In this document: positions 9,128-18,839 of the stretch, piece by piece | How the letters are laid out: each line of letters begins with the position of its first letter | Position numbering within the stretch: the first letter of the stretch is position 1 | Source of the DNA: JAJDXO01 sp965213765 | GTDB lineage: Bacteria > Pseudomonadota > Alphaproteobacteria > Rhodospirillales > UBA2165 | Length of the DNA: 64,000 nucleotides | NCBI GenBank assembly: GCA_965213765.1 | Contig: OZ243926.1 | Span: 1,612,001 to 1,676,000 of the forward strand | Direction of reading: 5' to 3' | Notes under the pieces: generated by a model | What the model was told of the DNA's origin: nothing | The model's database searches: none | The model's input: only the letters and a program-made list of their open reading frames with translations | Program-made: the position numbers and the translations under genes

Positions 9128-9392
9128 AGATGGTCATCGCCCTGCCGCCGGAAAAACTGGATGCAGCGCATGATAAACACCTTCTTAAACTGAAACATAA
9201 GTTTCAGAACAATCTATATCTATTTGTTAAACATAACTATTATGGAGATGACTTCCGCCGGATTTATGCGCTTACGGCGCGTGCGGAACAGGCCGGAATC
9301 TCCATTGTCGCGACCAATGACGTCCATTATCACGTCCCCGAACGGCGGCGGCTGCACGATGTCCTGAGCTGTATCCGGGAACACTGCCCTCT
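9128..9392 (+). pseudogene. dnaE2-type DNA polymerase III alpha fragment (PHP domain)
   Basis: The frame MVIALPPEKLDAAHDKHLLK leads through NNLYLFVKHNYYGDDFRRIY and ISIVATNDVHYHVPERRRLH to DVLSCIREHC. The ATNDVHYHVPE-x-DVLxCIRE pattern is characteristic of the PHP domain of error-prone DnaE2/ImuC and DnaE polymerases. Only about 85 residues survive. The middle section is AT-rich compared with its GC-rich neighbours. A second copy of about 60 of these residues is at 49189-49370. Confidence 0.75.
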
Positions 9393-9414
9393 TCCGCGGG
9401 CGCGCGGTCAAGGC

Positions 9415-9447
9415 CACCATCGGACCGCACGGCGCGGTCACGCCGGC
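9415..9447 (+). pseudogene. Integrase sliver
   Basis: Thirty-three bases encoding TIGPHGAVTPA are identical to part of the integrase fragment at 3142-3343 but lie in the opposite orientation. They follow the dnaE2 fragment directly and end where the next minus-strand gene begins. Too short to have a function; useful as a marker of recombination. Confidence 0.5.
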
Positions 9448-9456
9448 CGGTGCGGT

Positions 9457-9714
9457 TCAATGGGTGGTTTCATCAGGGCGTGCGGACATGGACCGCCCGG
9501 CGATGGCGGACCAGGCATCGCGGTCGAGGCCGAGCCGGGCATTGAGTCGATCGCAGATCCGCTCCGCATCGTCGAGTGTGAGTCCGACCAGCGCCGTGGG
9601 GACGTAGCCCGGGATACCGGCGAACACGATGCGTATCTGTTGCGGCATGTCGTCGAAGTCATAAGCGGGACAAAACGCGTAGACGGGATCGTCGGGCAGC
9701 GTATGGGATGTCAT
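9457..9714 (-). CDS. Hypothetical protein of plasmid/phage type
   Basis: An 85-residue protein beginning MTSHTLPDDPVYAFCPAYDF, then DDMPQQIRIVFAGIPGYVPT and a C-terminal LTLDDAERICDRLNARLGLD. A strong GGAGG site sits eight bases before this ATG and decides the start over an upstream Met. It lies 100 bases downstream of the strawberry-notch helicase gene on the same strand. Small proteins of this composition are, from memory, frequent neighbours of such helicases on alphaproteobacterial mobile elements; function unknown. Confidence 0.65.
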   Translation of the reverse strand: MTSHTLPDDPVYAFCPAYDFDDMPQQIRIVFAGIPGYVPTALVGLTLDDAERICDRLNARLGLDRDAWSAIAGRSMSARPDETTH

Positions 9715-9814
9715 GGCGATATCCTCCATATGGCGGATTGGACCGTTGGCGCCCGCGGGCGGCGCAAGGGCGCAAATTCCCGGAGGCGGGCGCAGCGGGC
9801 GGGAGCGTCCGGAT

Positions 9815-12800
9815 TTACGCCGGGCCCGCGGCCGCGAGCGGCCAGCGTTCGATGATGCGGCCGAGACCGATATATTCGGGCACGAACACACGGGTGCGCC
9901 ATGAGACGATCTCGGTCGCGCAGCCCATGCGCTTGAGCGCCGCGAGGTCGCCGTCCGCCGGCCCCTCGATCTCGACGCGCCGGGCGCCCATCAGGCGGCG
10001 GCGGGCGAGGCGCCAGCCATTGGCGAGATCGAACGACGCGCCGCGGGTCAGGATCGCCTCGTGCATCTCGGCCGGACTCATGACCGGTCCGCCGGCGAGC
10101 CCGAAGGCGCCGCGGAAGGCGTGCGCCTGCTCCGGCGTCAGAACCCGGCCGAGCAGGTTTTCCCCGGCATCGGTCGCAAGCCGGCGCACCCGCATGTTCT
10201 CGTCCGGCAGCCGGTCCCAGATGGGAAGCAGCAGGCCGGTGACCAGCCACAGGCGGGATTCGGTGTGGCTGGGCAGACCTTCGATTTCCGAATTCCACAG
10301 GGCGCGCCAACGATCCCCACCGGCATCCTCCCAGTTCGAGGCGGCAAGCTCGGCCGCGGCCATGGGCTCGCGGCCGGCGGGGCGGACCAGGCGCACCCGG
10401 GCCTCGACGCCGCCGTCCTCGAACATCCGCGACGGCGCCGGCAGGATGACGGCGGCGCGCCTGGAGCGGGCGTTGACGACGGGACGCCCGTCGCGCAAGG
10501 CGAGGGCATCGTCCGCCGTCAGCGGCACCAGCCGGTCGCGGCGGACGATCTCGACAAGCTCGGTGGCGGCGCCCGAGGCTTCATGAATGTGAACCGCCTC
10601 GCGCGAGGCCACATCAAGCGAGTCGGCCCGGATGGTCTCGACGCCCTGCTCGTGGGTCCCGGCCTCGATGGCCTGTTCGATATTGGCCTCGATGCGGGTT
10701 TCCAGCTCGGCGAACAGCTCGTTCTGCTCGGCGATGGGGAGCGCCAGCAGGCGGTTGAGGAACCGGGGCATGGGCGGCAGGTCTTCCTTGAGCGCGCCTT
10801 CGCGGATCAGCTTCAGTCCGGTGGCGTCCTCGAAGCGTTCCATGGACCAGCCCGCAATGTTGCCGCGCCACAGCGCGATGTAGAACTGGCGGAGCGCCGC
10901 CCTGGCATAGGGGCTTTCCAGATTGTCGCCGGCCCTGAACAAGGTGGCGCCGCCGCCGCCCATGGCGGTCTGGCTGTCGCGCTGGCCCCGGGTGATGGCG
11001 CCGAGGCTGTCGAGACGCCGGGCGATGGTGGCGATGAAGCGCCGCTCGCCCTTCACGTCCGTGGTCACGGGCCGGAAGAGCGGCGCCGAGGCCTGGTGGG
11101 TCCGATGGGTGCGGCCCAGGCCCTGGATCGCCTGGTCGGCCCGCCAGCCCGGCTCCAGCAGGTAATGGATACGCCGCGCCGTGTTGGGGCAGCCGAGATC
11201 GGCGTGATAGCTGCGGCCCGTGCCGCCAGCCATGGAGAAGACCAGGATGCGTTTGGTCCCGTCCATGAAGGCGGCGGTCTCGGCGAGGTTGGCCGAGGCC
11301 GGCCGGTTGCGGAGCGCCAGGCGCTCGCCGGATGCCTCGTTAATCCTGAGCACGCGGCGCGAGCGCCCGGTGACCTCGGCGACGGCCTCGTGCCCGAAGT
11401 GCCGCACGATCTGGTCCAGCGCCGCCTGCACCGGCGGCAATGCCGCGAGCGCCTCGATCAACGCGTCGCGGGCGGCCACCGCTTCGCGGCACAGGACCGG
11501 GTTGCCGTCGGCATCGGTCACGGGCCGCGACATCAGGTTGCCCTCGTCGTCGGTGAACGGCTCCTGCAATTGCACCGGGAAGGCATGGGCCAGATATTCC
11601 AGGCACGCCTCCCTCGGCGTCAGGTCGACGGAGATATCGTCCCATTCCGAGACGGGGATCTCGGCGATGCGCCGGTCGAGCAGCGCCTCGCCGGTGGAGA
11701 CCAGCTGGATGACGCAGGCATGGCCGGCCTCGAGATCGGTCTCGATCGCCCGGATCAGCGAGGGGCATTTCATGGCCGTCAGGAGATGGCCGAAGAAGCG
11801 TTGTTTGGCCCCCTCGAATGCGCTCAATGCGGCGGACTTGGCGTTCTTGTTGAGGGTGGCATCGCCCTCCATGATGCCGGTGGCTTCGAGCGCATCCTCC
11901 AGATTGCGGTGGATCACCTTGAAGGCCCCGGCATAGGCGTCGTAGATGCGCCGCTGCTCCGGTGTCAGGGGATGTTCGAGCAGTTCGACCTCGACCCCGT
12001 CATAGCTGAGCGCGCGGGCCTGGTAGAGCCCGAGCGCCTTCAGATCCCGGGCCACCACCTCCATCGCCGCGACCCCGCCGGCCTCCATGGCGGTGACGAA
12101 ATCGGCCCTGGTCCCGAACGGGGTCTCACCGCCAGAATCCGCGCCGCCCCAGAGCCCGAGGCGGCGCGCATAGGCAAGGCCGGGCACGGTGGTCGCCCCG
12201 GTGGCGGAGACATAGAGGATACGCGCATCGGGCAGGGCGTTCTGCAGGCGCAATCCGGCGCGGCCCTGCTGCGAGGGCGCCGTATCGCCCCGCGACCCCT
12301 TGGCCCCGGCGGCGTTGGCCATGGCGTGGGCCTCGTCGAAGACGATGACGCCGTCATAGGCATGGCGGGCAACTTCGTCCATCCCGTCCGCGAGCCAGCC
12401 GACGACCTGTTCGAGGCGCGAGGATTTGCCCTGGCGGGCGGGCGAGCGCAGGGTTGCATAGGTGGCGAACAGGATCCCCGCCTCATGAGGGATTTGGGCT
12501 CCCTGGCGGAACCTGCCCAAGGGAATAAGATCGGCCTCGCTTCCGCCGATCGCGGCCCAGTCGCGCCGCGCGTCTTCCAGCAGCTTGTCGGAGGCGGAAA
12601 GCCACAGCGCCCGGCGGCGGCCGCGAAGCCAGTGGTCGAGGATGATGGCGGCAACCTGGCGGCCCTTGCCGCAACCCGTGCCGTCGCCCAGCATCCAGCC
12701 GCGCCGGAAACTCACCGGCGCGGACAGCATCTCGACGTCGCCGGCGGCATCGGCGCCGGGTTCAGGACCGGCGCTTGGGGCTTCACCCGTATCGGCGGTC

Positions 12801-13020
12801 TGCAGCGCGCTGTCGCCGTCATCGCCGCCGTCATCGCCGTTGTCATTGTCATTATCGGCGACCCGCGCGACGGTCTCCCAGCCCTCGCCGATGCGGTACC
12901 GGGCCGCGAGATGGCGCGAATGGGCCTGACCGGCGAGGATGACGCTTTCGAGCTGGGCATCGGACAGCAGTTCGTCCGTCACGACACGCTGGGGCAGCAT
13001 CGGGCGGTAGGCCGGTACGG
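9815..13020 (-). pseudogene. Strawberry-notch-like SF2 helicase, N-terminally truncated
   Basis: About 1065 residues of a large ATP-dependent helicase. Counting from the first Met (13000): Walker A GDGTGCGKGRQ at 105-115, the DEAH box in VFDEAHAM (222-225), motif III SATGA (265-269), a conserved FSMAGGTGRSYHADLGC segment and the motif VI-like AIQGLGRTHRTHQ. Bacterial members of the strawberry-notch family are typically about 1400-1500 residues and carry an N-terminal methyltransferase-like domain, which is missing here. The frame stays open to 13020, where it collides with the IS5 fragment, so the truncation is due to rearrangement. The helicase core is intact, but no start signal remains. 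A long open frame on the opposite strand is a composition shadow. Confidence 0.75.
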
Positions 13021-13374
13021 GATCTCGGGCCAGGACAACAAAACGACATGGTCCCCGCCCACAACCTCATCCAGGGCCTGGCCGCGGGCCACGTCCTCGC
13101 GGACCGCGCCTACGACGCCGACAGCCTGCATGACCTGATCTATGAGCAAGGCGGTGAGCCCGTCATCCCACCGCGCCGGCATCGCAAATACCAGCACAGC
13201 TATGACCGCATCGCCTATAAACAGCGCTGGGGCGTCGAAGGCTTTTTCGCCAGGCTCAAGCAATGGCGGCGCATCGCAACACGCTACGACAAACTTGCCG
13301 CCCACTTCCTCGGCTTCATCAAACTCGCAAGTATCATGCTCTGGCTTAAATGATTAAATTGTCACCACAGCCTA
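13021..13374 (+). pseudogene. IS5-family transposase C-terminal fragment (copy B)
   Basis: The frame begins abruptly with DLGPGQQNDMVPAHNLIQGL, continues through AGHVLADRAYDADSLHDLIY, then PPRRHRKYQHSYDRIAYKQR and WGVEGFFARLKQWRRIATRY, and stops after IMLWLK at about 13353. The D of DRAYD and the E of WGVEGFF are two catalytic residues of the DDE triad. The element end (TGTCACCACAGCCTAG) lies near 13374. Copy A at the left edge overlaps this part in inverted orientation. Confidence 0.8.
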
Positions 13375-14436
13375 GATTAAAGATCTGCCGCCGAAGCGCT
13401 CCTGCCACAGGGGCAGGGCTTCCCCATTGACCACATATTTGGGCACTTGGCCCTTGAGGGCTGCCAGCACCGCCTCCTCCACCCATGGAATCGCCGGGAG
13501 CAGGCCGCCGCCTTGATTGGCCGCGACCATGTGGGGGGAGAGCAGGACTTTGTCTTCGAGACCCAGGAGCGGAGACTGCGGGTCGGGTGGCTCTTGCGTC
13601 AACGCATCGAGGGCGGCGCCGGCGATCCTGTCCCGAAGTAGGGCGTCAACCAGCGCATCGAGGTTGACACACGGGCCCCGCGCCGCATTCACGACGATGG
13701 CATTGGGCTTCATTTTTTCGATTGCCGCGGTTGAGATGATGTCCCTTGTTTCGTCATTCAAATCGCAGTGCAGCGTGATGACGTCCGATTTTGTTAAGAG
13801 CGTCTCCAGGTCGACCGACCGCACGTTGTGGTGCACGAATTTGGCGTCCTCGACATGGGGGTCATACCCCACCAAAGTCACCCGCCAGGGCGCAAACAAA
13901 TCGGCAATGCGCGAGCCGATCCGCCCGAGGCCGATGATGCCGATCGTGATCCCTCCGTAGCTGTCACTTAGGCGTGAGCCCAGATAGGTCCCGAACAGCG
14001 AAGGCTCGCGCCAAGCGCCTGCTTTGACAGCACGGTCTTTTTCCCGCAATTTTTTCAGCAGGCAGAGGATCGCCGCAAACGTGCCTTCGGCGACACCGCC
14101 CCAATTGCTCTCGGTCGGACTGTGGACGACGAGGATGCCGCGTTTGGCCGCGGCGTCGAGATCGACATTGTCATAGCCGTTCGAATAGTAGGCAGCGACG
14201 CGCAGATCAGGCGCGCTCGCAAATGAGGCATCGTTGATGCGGATCGTTCGGTTGGCGACGCCGGCGATTGCCACGGTGTCTGAATCGAGGATCAGATCTT
14301 CGGGCCGCGCGCCTTTTATGTGAGCATCCCAGCGACCGCCCTCCCAGATGGCCTCGGCACCAGCCTTTTCGAGCCTGCGATAGGAATCGCCGCTCTCATC
14401 GACGGCGTGATAGATCCTGACCTTTGGTTTCGCCAT
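13372..14436 (-). CDS. D-2-hydroxyacid dehydrogenase (NAD-dependent)
   Basis: A 354-residue enzyme of the D-isomer 2-hydroxyacid dehydrogenase family, expected to interconvert a D-2-hydroxy acid and its 2-oxo acid with NAD(P). The Rossmann motif GLGRIG is at about 167-172; the catalytic Arg lies in NAARGP (~252), the Glu in TQEPP (~282) and the His in LSPHMV (~300). AGGAG sits eight bases before the ATG. It is 12 bases downstream of the IclR gene, probably in one operon with it and the FAD oxidoreductase. The TAG stop falls on the IS5 element end, so the last residues (GGRSLI) may be altered. The substrate is unknown. Confidence 0.85.
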   Translation of the reverse strand: MAKPKVRIYHAVDESGDSYRRLEKAGAEAIWEGGRWDAHIKGARPEDLILDSDTVAIAGVANRTIRINDASFASAPDLRVAAYYSNGYDNVDLDAAAKRGILVVHSPTESNWGGVAEGTFAAILCLLKKLREKDRAVKAGAWREPSLFGTYLGSRLSDSYGGITIGIIGLGRIGSRIADLFAPWRVTLVGYDPHVEDAKFVHHNVRSVDLETLLTKSDVITLHCDLNDETRDIISTAAIEKMKPNAIVVNAARGPCVNLDALVDALLRDRIAGAALDALTQEPPDPQSPLLGLEDKVLLSPHMVAANQGGGLLPAIPWVEEAVLAALKGQVPKYVVNGEALPLWQERFGGRSLI

Positions 14437-14448
14437 TTCGATTATCTC

Positions 14449-15264
14449 CTAGGATCGGGTCGCTGCGGCCTTGAGGTCGGGCTCGGCCTGCGGTTGACCG
14501 CCGAGGCCGAGGGCTTCTTCAAGCCGCGCCATCTCATCACCGATGGCTTCCGCCGTCCCGCGCACCATCATCGCAAACTCCCGGGTTGCCTCGGGTGTAC
14601 AGCGTTTTTCCGAGATAGCCATGCTGACGCTTGCCAGAATCTCACCCTGGCCGCCGAAGATGGGCGCACCAACACCGACAACGCCCGGATCGACCTCGCC
14701 TGCCTCGCTGACATAATAGCCGGCCTTGCGTATGGCACGCAGATGCGCCCGGAAGGCATTCCAGTCGTTTCCGAGACCCGCCTCACGGATTTCCTGAGCC
14801 TGCTCGAGAAAAATGTCTTTGAGGCGGCGGGTCGCAAGGTTGGCAAGAATGATCTTGGTGGTCGCACCATAAAAGAGCGGCATGGTTCGACCCCGCGCAA
14901 AGCTCACCCCGATGTCTTCGGCGTCGCCTTCCTGATGAATGCAAAGCACCGTGTTCGGATAAAATCGGCCAAGCATGACTACCGCACGGCTTTCCTCACG
15001 AAGTTGCGCCATCAGCGGTGGTGCCACCCGCAAGAGCGGATCGGTGAGCCGAATCTGTCGATCAAGCTTCAAGATAACGGGCCCTAGTGTATAGGCGCCA
15101 CTAGCCATCGGTACCAAAAGACCGGAATCCGTCAGGGCACGGAAATACCGATAGATGGTGCTCCGCGACCGGCCAAGACGTTCGGTCGCGTCGTCAATCG
15201 TCCAGACGGGTTCCCTTGTCGAAAACAAGTGCAACACGTCGAGCATTTGGTTGAGGCTACTCAT
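14449..15264 (-). CDS. IclR-family transcriptional regulator
   Basis: A 271-residue regulator. The N-terminal winged helix (residues 1-65) reads MLDVLHLFSTREPVWTIDDA, then RLGRSRSTIYRYFRALTDSG; the effector domain contains the family pattern GVVGVGAPIF and ISEKRCTPEATREF. IclR proteins bind a small organic acid and usually control the adjacent catabolic operon. It lies between the FAD oxidoreductase gene (33 bases upstream) and the dehydrogenase gene (12 bases downstream). The divergent promoter region at 16939-17074 is its most likely target. The final 20 residues are low complexity. Confidence 0.85.
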   Translation of the reverse strand: MSSLNQMLDVLHLFSTREPVWTIDDATERLGRSRSTIYRYFRALTDSGLLVPMASGAYTLGPVILKLDRQIRLTDPLLRVAPPLMAQLREESRAVVMLGRFYPNTVLCIHQEGDAEDIGVSFARGRTMPLFYGATTKIILANLATRRLKDIFLEQAQEIREAGLGNDWNAFRAHLRAIRKAGYYVSEAGEVDPGVVGVGAPIFGGQGEILASVSMAISEKRCTPEATREFAMMVRGTAEAIGDEMARLEEALGLGGQPQAEPDLKAAATRS

Positions 15265-15297
15265 GCCGATCCACTTTGTTGGTCACCGCGCCCAGGC

Positions 15298-16938
15298 TCA
15301 CGTCTTCGGTTCAGAAACGGCGTCCACCCAGGGTTCGACAACGCGTTTTGCGTCGAACGGGGGCCACCATTTGTCGATGCCCAGCGCCTCGGCGATGGCA
15401 TTCGCCCCGTTGTACCCGGACCCACCAGTTGCATGACCGCCTGGATGGGTCGAGGAGCCACACATAAAGAGCTTGTCGATCGGGGTCTTGTACTGCATGC
15501 CGGGCCAGGGACGATTCCAACCCAACTGACTGACGGTGATCTTGCCGCATGTGATGTCGCCTTCGATCATGTTGGGAAGATACTCCTCGATGTCTTTTGG
15601 TGTATAGGCAAATCGCCCGGCGATGTTTTCATCGGTCATGTTGGGCGCATATTCGCGCAGCTTGGCAATGAATTGTTCGCCGACCTCTTTGGCGATCTCG
15701 GGCCATTTCTCAGCACCGCCGTCGGCCAGGTCAAACGGAGCCGGCAAACCGATATAGGCGACGTGACATCCTTCGGGTGCGGACGTTGGGTCAAAAATGG
15801 TCGACAAACCAAAATCGACACCGGTGATCGGCGGGATCTTGCCGGACGCCAACGCGTCCCCGATCCGTTCGAAATCGCCTTGCTCCTCAAAGCCGATGGT
15901 GAACTTCCAGGCGTCGTTGATGAGCGGCTCCTGCTCAGCCATCGTAAACCGCGGGCGATCCTTCAAGGCCAGGTGAATGCGGAATAACGACGCCCCCTTG
16001 AATTGGAAGTCGGCTGCTTTTTCGGCCAGATCACCCGGCAACTTTTCCTCGTCGATCATGAAGAGGAAGGTGTGGACCGGGTCGATGGCGCTCGCCACAA
16101 AACGATCCGCATGGATCTCGGTTCCATCCCAAAGGGCGATCCCATAGGCCGCATTGCCCTCGACCAAGATCTTCGCAACCGGTGTGCTTTCAAAAATCTC
16201 ACCACCGTTTTCCCGGACGATTTTGGCCAGCGCCAAGGGGATCTGTTTGATGCCGCCAACGACATGGGTCGTTTTTTCAACAAACCAATTGAGGATCGTC
16301 TCCAAAACGAGAGCTGGGAGACCTTTTTCGTTGACGTCATATTCAGCCGATGTGGCGCCGCGGATGAACGACAATCGGCAATAGTCGGATTCAAACAACT
16401 CGTAGGCATATTCGAGCGGGCTGTAGTTGCGCACCACGTCCATATACTCCTCGCCACCCTCGTGGCTCAGGATCCATTTTTCCCATTCCCCAGGTGGTTT
16501 GGGCGGTGAGTAAAGTTCTGGCAGGATGAAGTCGACATACCAACGCCGCCACTTTGGTGCGATCTGGCGATACGTTTCGGCGTCTTTTTCAGAGATCCGC
16601 TTGATCGACTCGTATGTCTTTTGCCAGTCCTGATGGTAGATGAAATATTCGTCCTTGCGCACGAACGCCATTTTGGGATCGGGAAAGACAAATTCGACGC
16701 CGTACTTTTCGAGTTCGAGATCGAAATTCGCCGGGCACTCGTGAATCTTGGAATAGTGTGCATGGAGCTGATGTTTGAAGCCGGGAGCCGTTACCTCGTC
16801 GGTGGCAAATCCTCCGCCGACGGAATCGCGCGCTTCGAACACCGCAATTTTGAGGCCTGCCTTTGCAAGATAGGCTGCCGTGATCAGGCCGTTGTGGCCG
16901 GCGCCGATGATGATACCGTCGTAGCGTTTGCTGCTCAT
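15298..16938 (-). CDS. Phytoene-dehydrogenase-like FAD oxidoreductase
   Basis: A 546-residue flavoprotein starting MSSKRYDGIIIGAGHNG: the dinucleotide-binding GxGxxG is at residues 11-16, followed by the EARDSVGGGFATDE stretch of CrtI-like amine-oxidase-fold enzymes. Near the C-terminus is MCGSSTHPGGHATGGSG, the typical FAD-contact motif of phytoene dehydrogenase relatives (COG1233). The start at 16938 is chosen because GGGGAG precedes it and because the longer frame would add about 80 non-conserved residues. Divergent etfBA and a membrane Fe-S protein next door suggest that it hands electrons to ETF. The substrate cannot be told; carotenoid synthesis is unlikely without crtB or crtE. Confidence 0.8.
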   Translation of the reverse strand: MSSKRYDGIIIGAGHNGLITAAYLAKAGLKIAVFEARDSVGGGFATDEVTAPGFKHQLHAHYSKIHECPANFDLELEKYGVEFVFPDPKMAFVRKDEYFIYHQDWQKTYESIKRISEKDAETYRQIAPKWRRWYVDFILPELYSPPKPPGEWEKWILSHEGGEEYMDVVRNYSPLEYAYELFESDYCRLSFIRGATSAEYDVNEKGLPALVLETILNWFVEKTTHVVGGIKQIPLALAKIVRENGGEIFESTPVAKILVEGNAAYGIALWDGTEIHADRFVASAIDPVHTFLFMIDEEKLPGDLAEKAADFQFKGASLFRIHLALKDRPRFTMAEQEPLINDAWKFTIGFEEQGDFERIGDALASGKIPPITGVDFGLSTIFDPTSAPEGCHVAYIGLPAPFDLADGGAEKWPEIAKEVGEQFIAKLREYAPNMTDENIAGRFAYTPKDIEEYLPNMIEGDITCGKITVSQLGWNRPWPGMQYKTPIDKLFMCGSSTHPGGHATGGSGYNGANAIAEALGIDKWWPPFDAKRVVEPWVDAVSEPKT

Positions 16939-17074
16939 GCCGATCTTCTCCCCGAGGAGTCTCAGATCCCGATTATCGAGGATATTTCGTGATTTGATAT
17001 TTGTCACTAATTTTAAATTATGATATTTCTGCCCAATCAAGTGGTCTGCCGCAAAAGGCCTAATGGGTAACTCG
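16939..17074. promoter_or_regulatory. Divergent promoter region with three GATATTT repeats
   Basis: The region between the FAD oxidoreductase and etfB is AT-rich and contains GATATTT at 16981-16987, 16996-17002 and 17022-17028, the last two as TGATATTT. Both transcription units must start here. The repeats are candidate sites for the IclR-type regulator encoded in the leftward operon; no experimental evidence is implied. Confidence 0.4.
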
Positions 17075-17872
17075 ATGAAAATATTGACGTTTGTGAAGCA
17101 TGTGCCGACATCGGCCGTCACGCCCCGAATTGCCGAGGCGGGCGATCGCATTGAAGAGAGCGGGTTACAATACGAGGCCAACGAGGCCGATATCTACGCC
17201 ATCGAAGAAGCTGTCCACCAAAAAGGGGAAGCCGGGGGCGGCGAGATAATTGCCGCAACCATCGGGCCTGACCGAGCCAAGGAAGCGCTGCACCTAGCCT
17301 ATGCCAAGGGCGTCGACAAGGTGATCCATGTCATGGACCCGGTGTCAGGGGGGAATGATGCCGGCGTGAACCGATCGGCGGCCGAGGCCGTTGCCAACAA
17401 AGTGGGGCCTGATCTCATTCTGTGCGGCGTTCAGGCAGAAGATGACCTGCAGGGCGAGTTTGGCATCTCCTTGGGACAGGCCCTCGAGATTCCCGTCATC
17501 ACCGCCGTCACTGAAATCAATTTGGACACGGATCAAAAAACCGCAACCGTCGTCCGTGAAATCGGCGCTGGTTTCAAGGAGGAAATTGAGGTCGACCTGC
17601 CCTGCGTTCTTACGATCCAATATGGCATCCGGCAGCTGCGCTATACACCTATTATGCAGCTCGTCCGAATGCGGAAAAAGCCGATCGAGACGCTTGATCT
17701 GGCCGACCTTGGCGTTGCGGCAACCGGTACCAGAGGCGGCATGAGAGTGGTCCGTTTGGCCTACCCGGAGGCCGGCGGTCACTGCCAAGTCCTCGACGGT
17801 GCGCCGGGCGAAGCCACCGACAAACTCGTCCGCCAATTGGCCGAAATCGGAGTGCTGAAAGATGCCGGCTGA
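17063..17872 (+). CDS. etfB: Electron transfer flavoprotein subunit beta
   Basis: A protein of 265-269 residues; either ATG (17063 or 17075, the latter giving MKILTFVKHVPTSAVTPRI) could be the start. It shows the ETF-beta landmarks: the YEANEADIYAIEEAV segment, AYAKGVDKVIHV and DLILCGVQAEDD, then LGVAATGTRGGMRVVRL in the C-terminal recognition region. With EtfA it forms the soluble FAD heterodimer that collects electrons from dehydrogenases. The etfA start overlaps its end by 11 bases, implying translational coupling. The length is normal. Confidence 0.9.
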   Translation: MGNSMKILTFVKHVPTSAVTPRIAEAGDRIEESGLQYEANEADIYAIEEAVHQKGEAGGGEIIAATIGPDRAKEALHLAYAKGVDKVIHVMDPVSGGNDAGVNRSAAEAVANKVGPDLILCGVQAEDDLQGEFGISLGQALEIPVITAVTEINLDTDQKTATVVREIGAGFKEEIEVDLPCVLTIQYGIRQLRYTPIMQLVRMRKKPIETLDLADLGVAATGTRGGMRVVRLAYPEAGGHCQVLDGAPGEATDKLVRQLAEIGVLKDAG

Positions 17873-18827
17873 CGACGTACTCATTTTGTGTGAATCGGGT
17901 GAGGGCCAGGCAGATGTTGGCAACAACCGGTTGATCGCAACGGGCACGAGATTGGCCGATCACTGGGGCGGCAAGCTCGTCTGCCTGTTGGCGGGAGGAG
18001 CGGCAGATGAAACCGCGCCTTCGATCGCGCCTCATGTCGATGCCGTCCATATCGCCGATCTGGGCGCCCAGTGTCACAATTCGGTCGCCCATGCGCGGGC
18101 GGCACAGGCTCTTGTCGACGCTGTTGAGCCGGGGGCAATTCTTTTGGCGCAAACCTTCTTGGGCATGGACCTGGCGCCACGGATCGCGGGCCATCTGGGC
18201 GTTCGAGCCGCGAGCAACTGCCTGTCCATCACACCCGCCGGGGACGGCGTGTCCCTGACACGTCCGGTTCAGCGGGGGCGCATGATCGCGACCGTCGAAA
18301 TTGACGCACGGCCATTCGTGGCAACCCTTCAGCCGGGCACGGAGGAATTGGGCGTGGGAAAGAGAAAGGGTGATATCGAGACCTTTGTCGTTCCCGCCGA
18401 CACCAACGCCAAAGTCCGCCCCCTCAAAACGATCGCACCTGACAAGACCGGCGTCGATCTCGCCAAGGAAGAGATTATCGTCGCCGGTGGCCGAGGCGTT
18501 GGCGAAAAAGAGAATTTTGTGCTCGTCCAGGATCTGGCCAACGCGCTCGGTGGAGAATTCGCATGTTCCCGGCCGCTCGTCGACATGGATTGGTTCGACA
18601 CCGATCGCCAGGTTGGCCTCTCCGGCAACAGCGTCAAGCCAAAGCTTTATATCGCCTGCGGAATATCGGGCGCGCGCGAACACTTGCACGGCATGAAAGA
18701 AGCCGAGGTCATTGTCGCCATCAACAAAGACGCGGAGGCGCCCATCTTCGAAGTGGCCCATTACGGCATCGTTGGGGACGTCAACGAGATCCTGCCCGCC
18801 CTGATCGAACGCGCCAAACGAACGTGA
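17862..18827 (+). CDS. etfA: Electron transfer flavoprotein subunit alpha
   Basis: A 321-residue EtfA/FixB protein. The N-terminal half carries the nucleotide-like fold (ILLAQTFLGMDLAPRIAGHL); the C-terminal FAD domain contains EIIVAGGRGVGEKENF, then LVDMDWFDTDRQVGLSGNSV with KPKLYIACGISGAREHLHGM and VAINKDAEAPIFEVAHYGIV, the classical FAD-binding signature. It lacks the extra ferredoxin-like domain of some bifurcating ETFs. It is followed after 12 bases by the membrane Fe-S oxidoreductase gene. Confidence 0.92.
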   Translation: MPADDVLILCESGEGQADVGNNRLIATGTRLADHWGGKLVCLLAGGAADETAPSIAPHVDAVHIADLGAQCHNSVAHARAAQALVDAVEPGAILLAQTFLGMDLAPRIAGHLGVRAASNCLSITPAGDGVSLTRPVQRGRMIATVEIDARPFVATLQPGTEELGVGKRKGDIETFVVPADTNAKVRPLKTIAPDKTGVDLAKEEIIVAGGRGVGEKENFVLVQDLANALGGEFACSRPLVDMDWFDTDRQVGLSGNSVKPKLYIACGISGAREHLHGMKEAEVIVAINKDAEAPIFEVAHYGIVGDVNEILPALIERAKRT

Positions 18828-18839
18828 CACGAGGTCGTC

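Noticed and set aside
10061..13138. A 1025-codon plus-strand frame antisense to the strawberry-notch helicase
   Set aside because: It lacks recognisable motifs, is rich in Gly, Arg, His and Gln as GC-rich antisense frames are, while the minus-strand frame has all helicase motifs.
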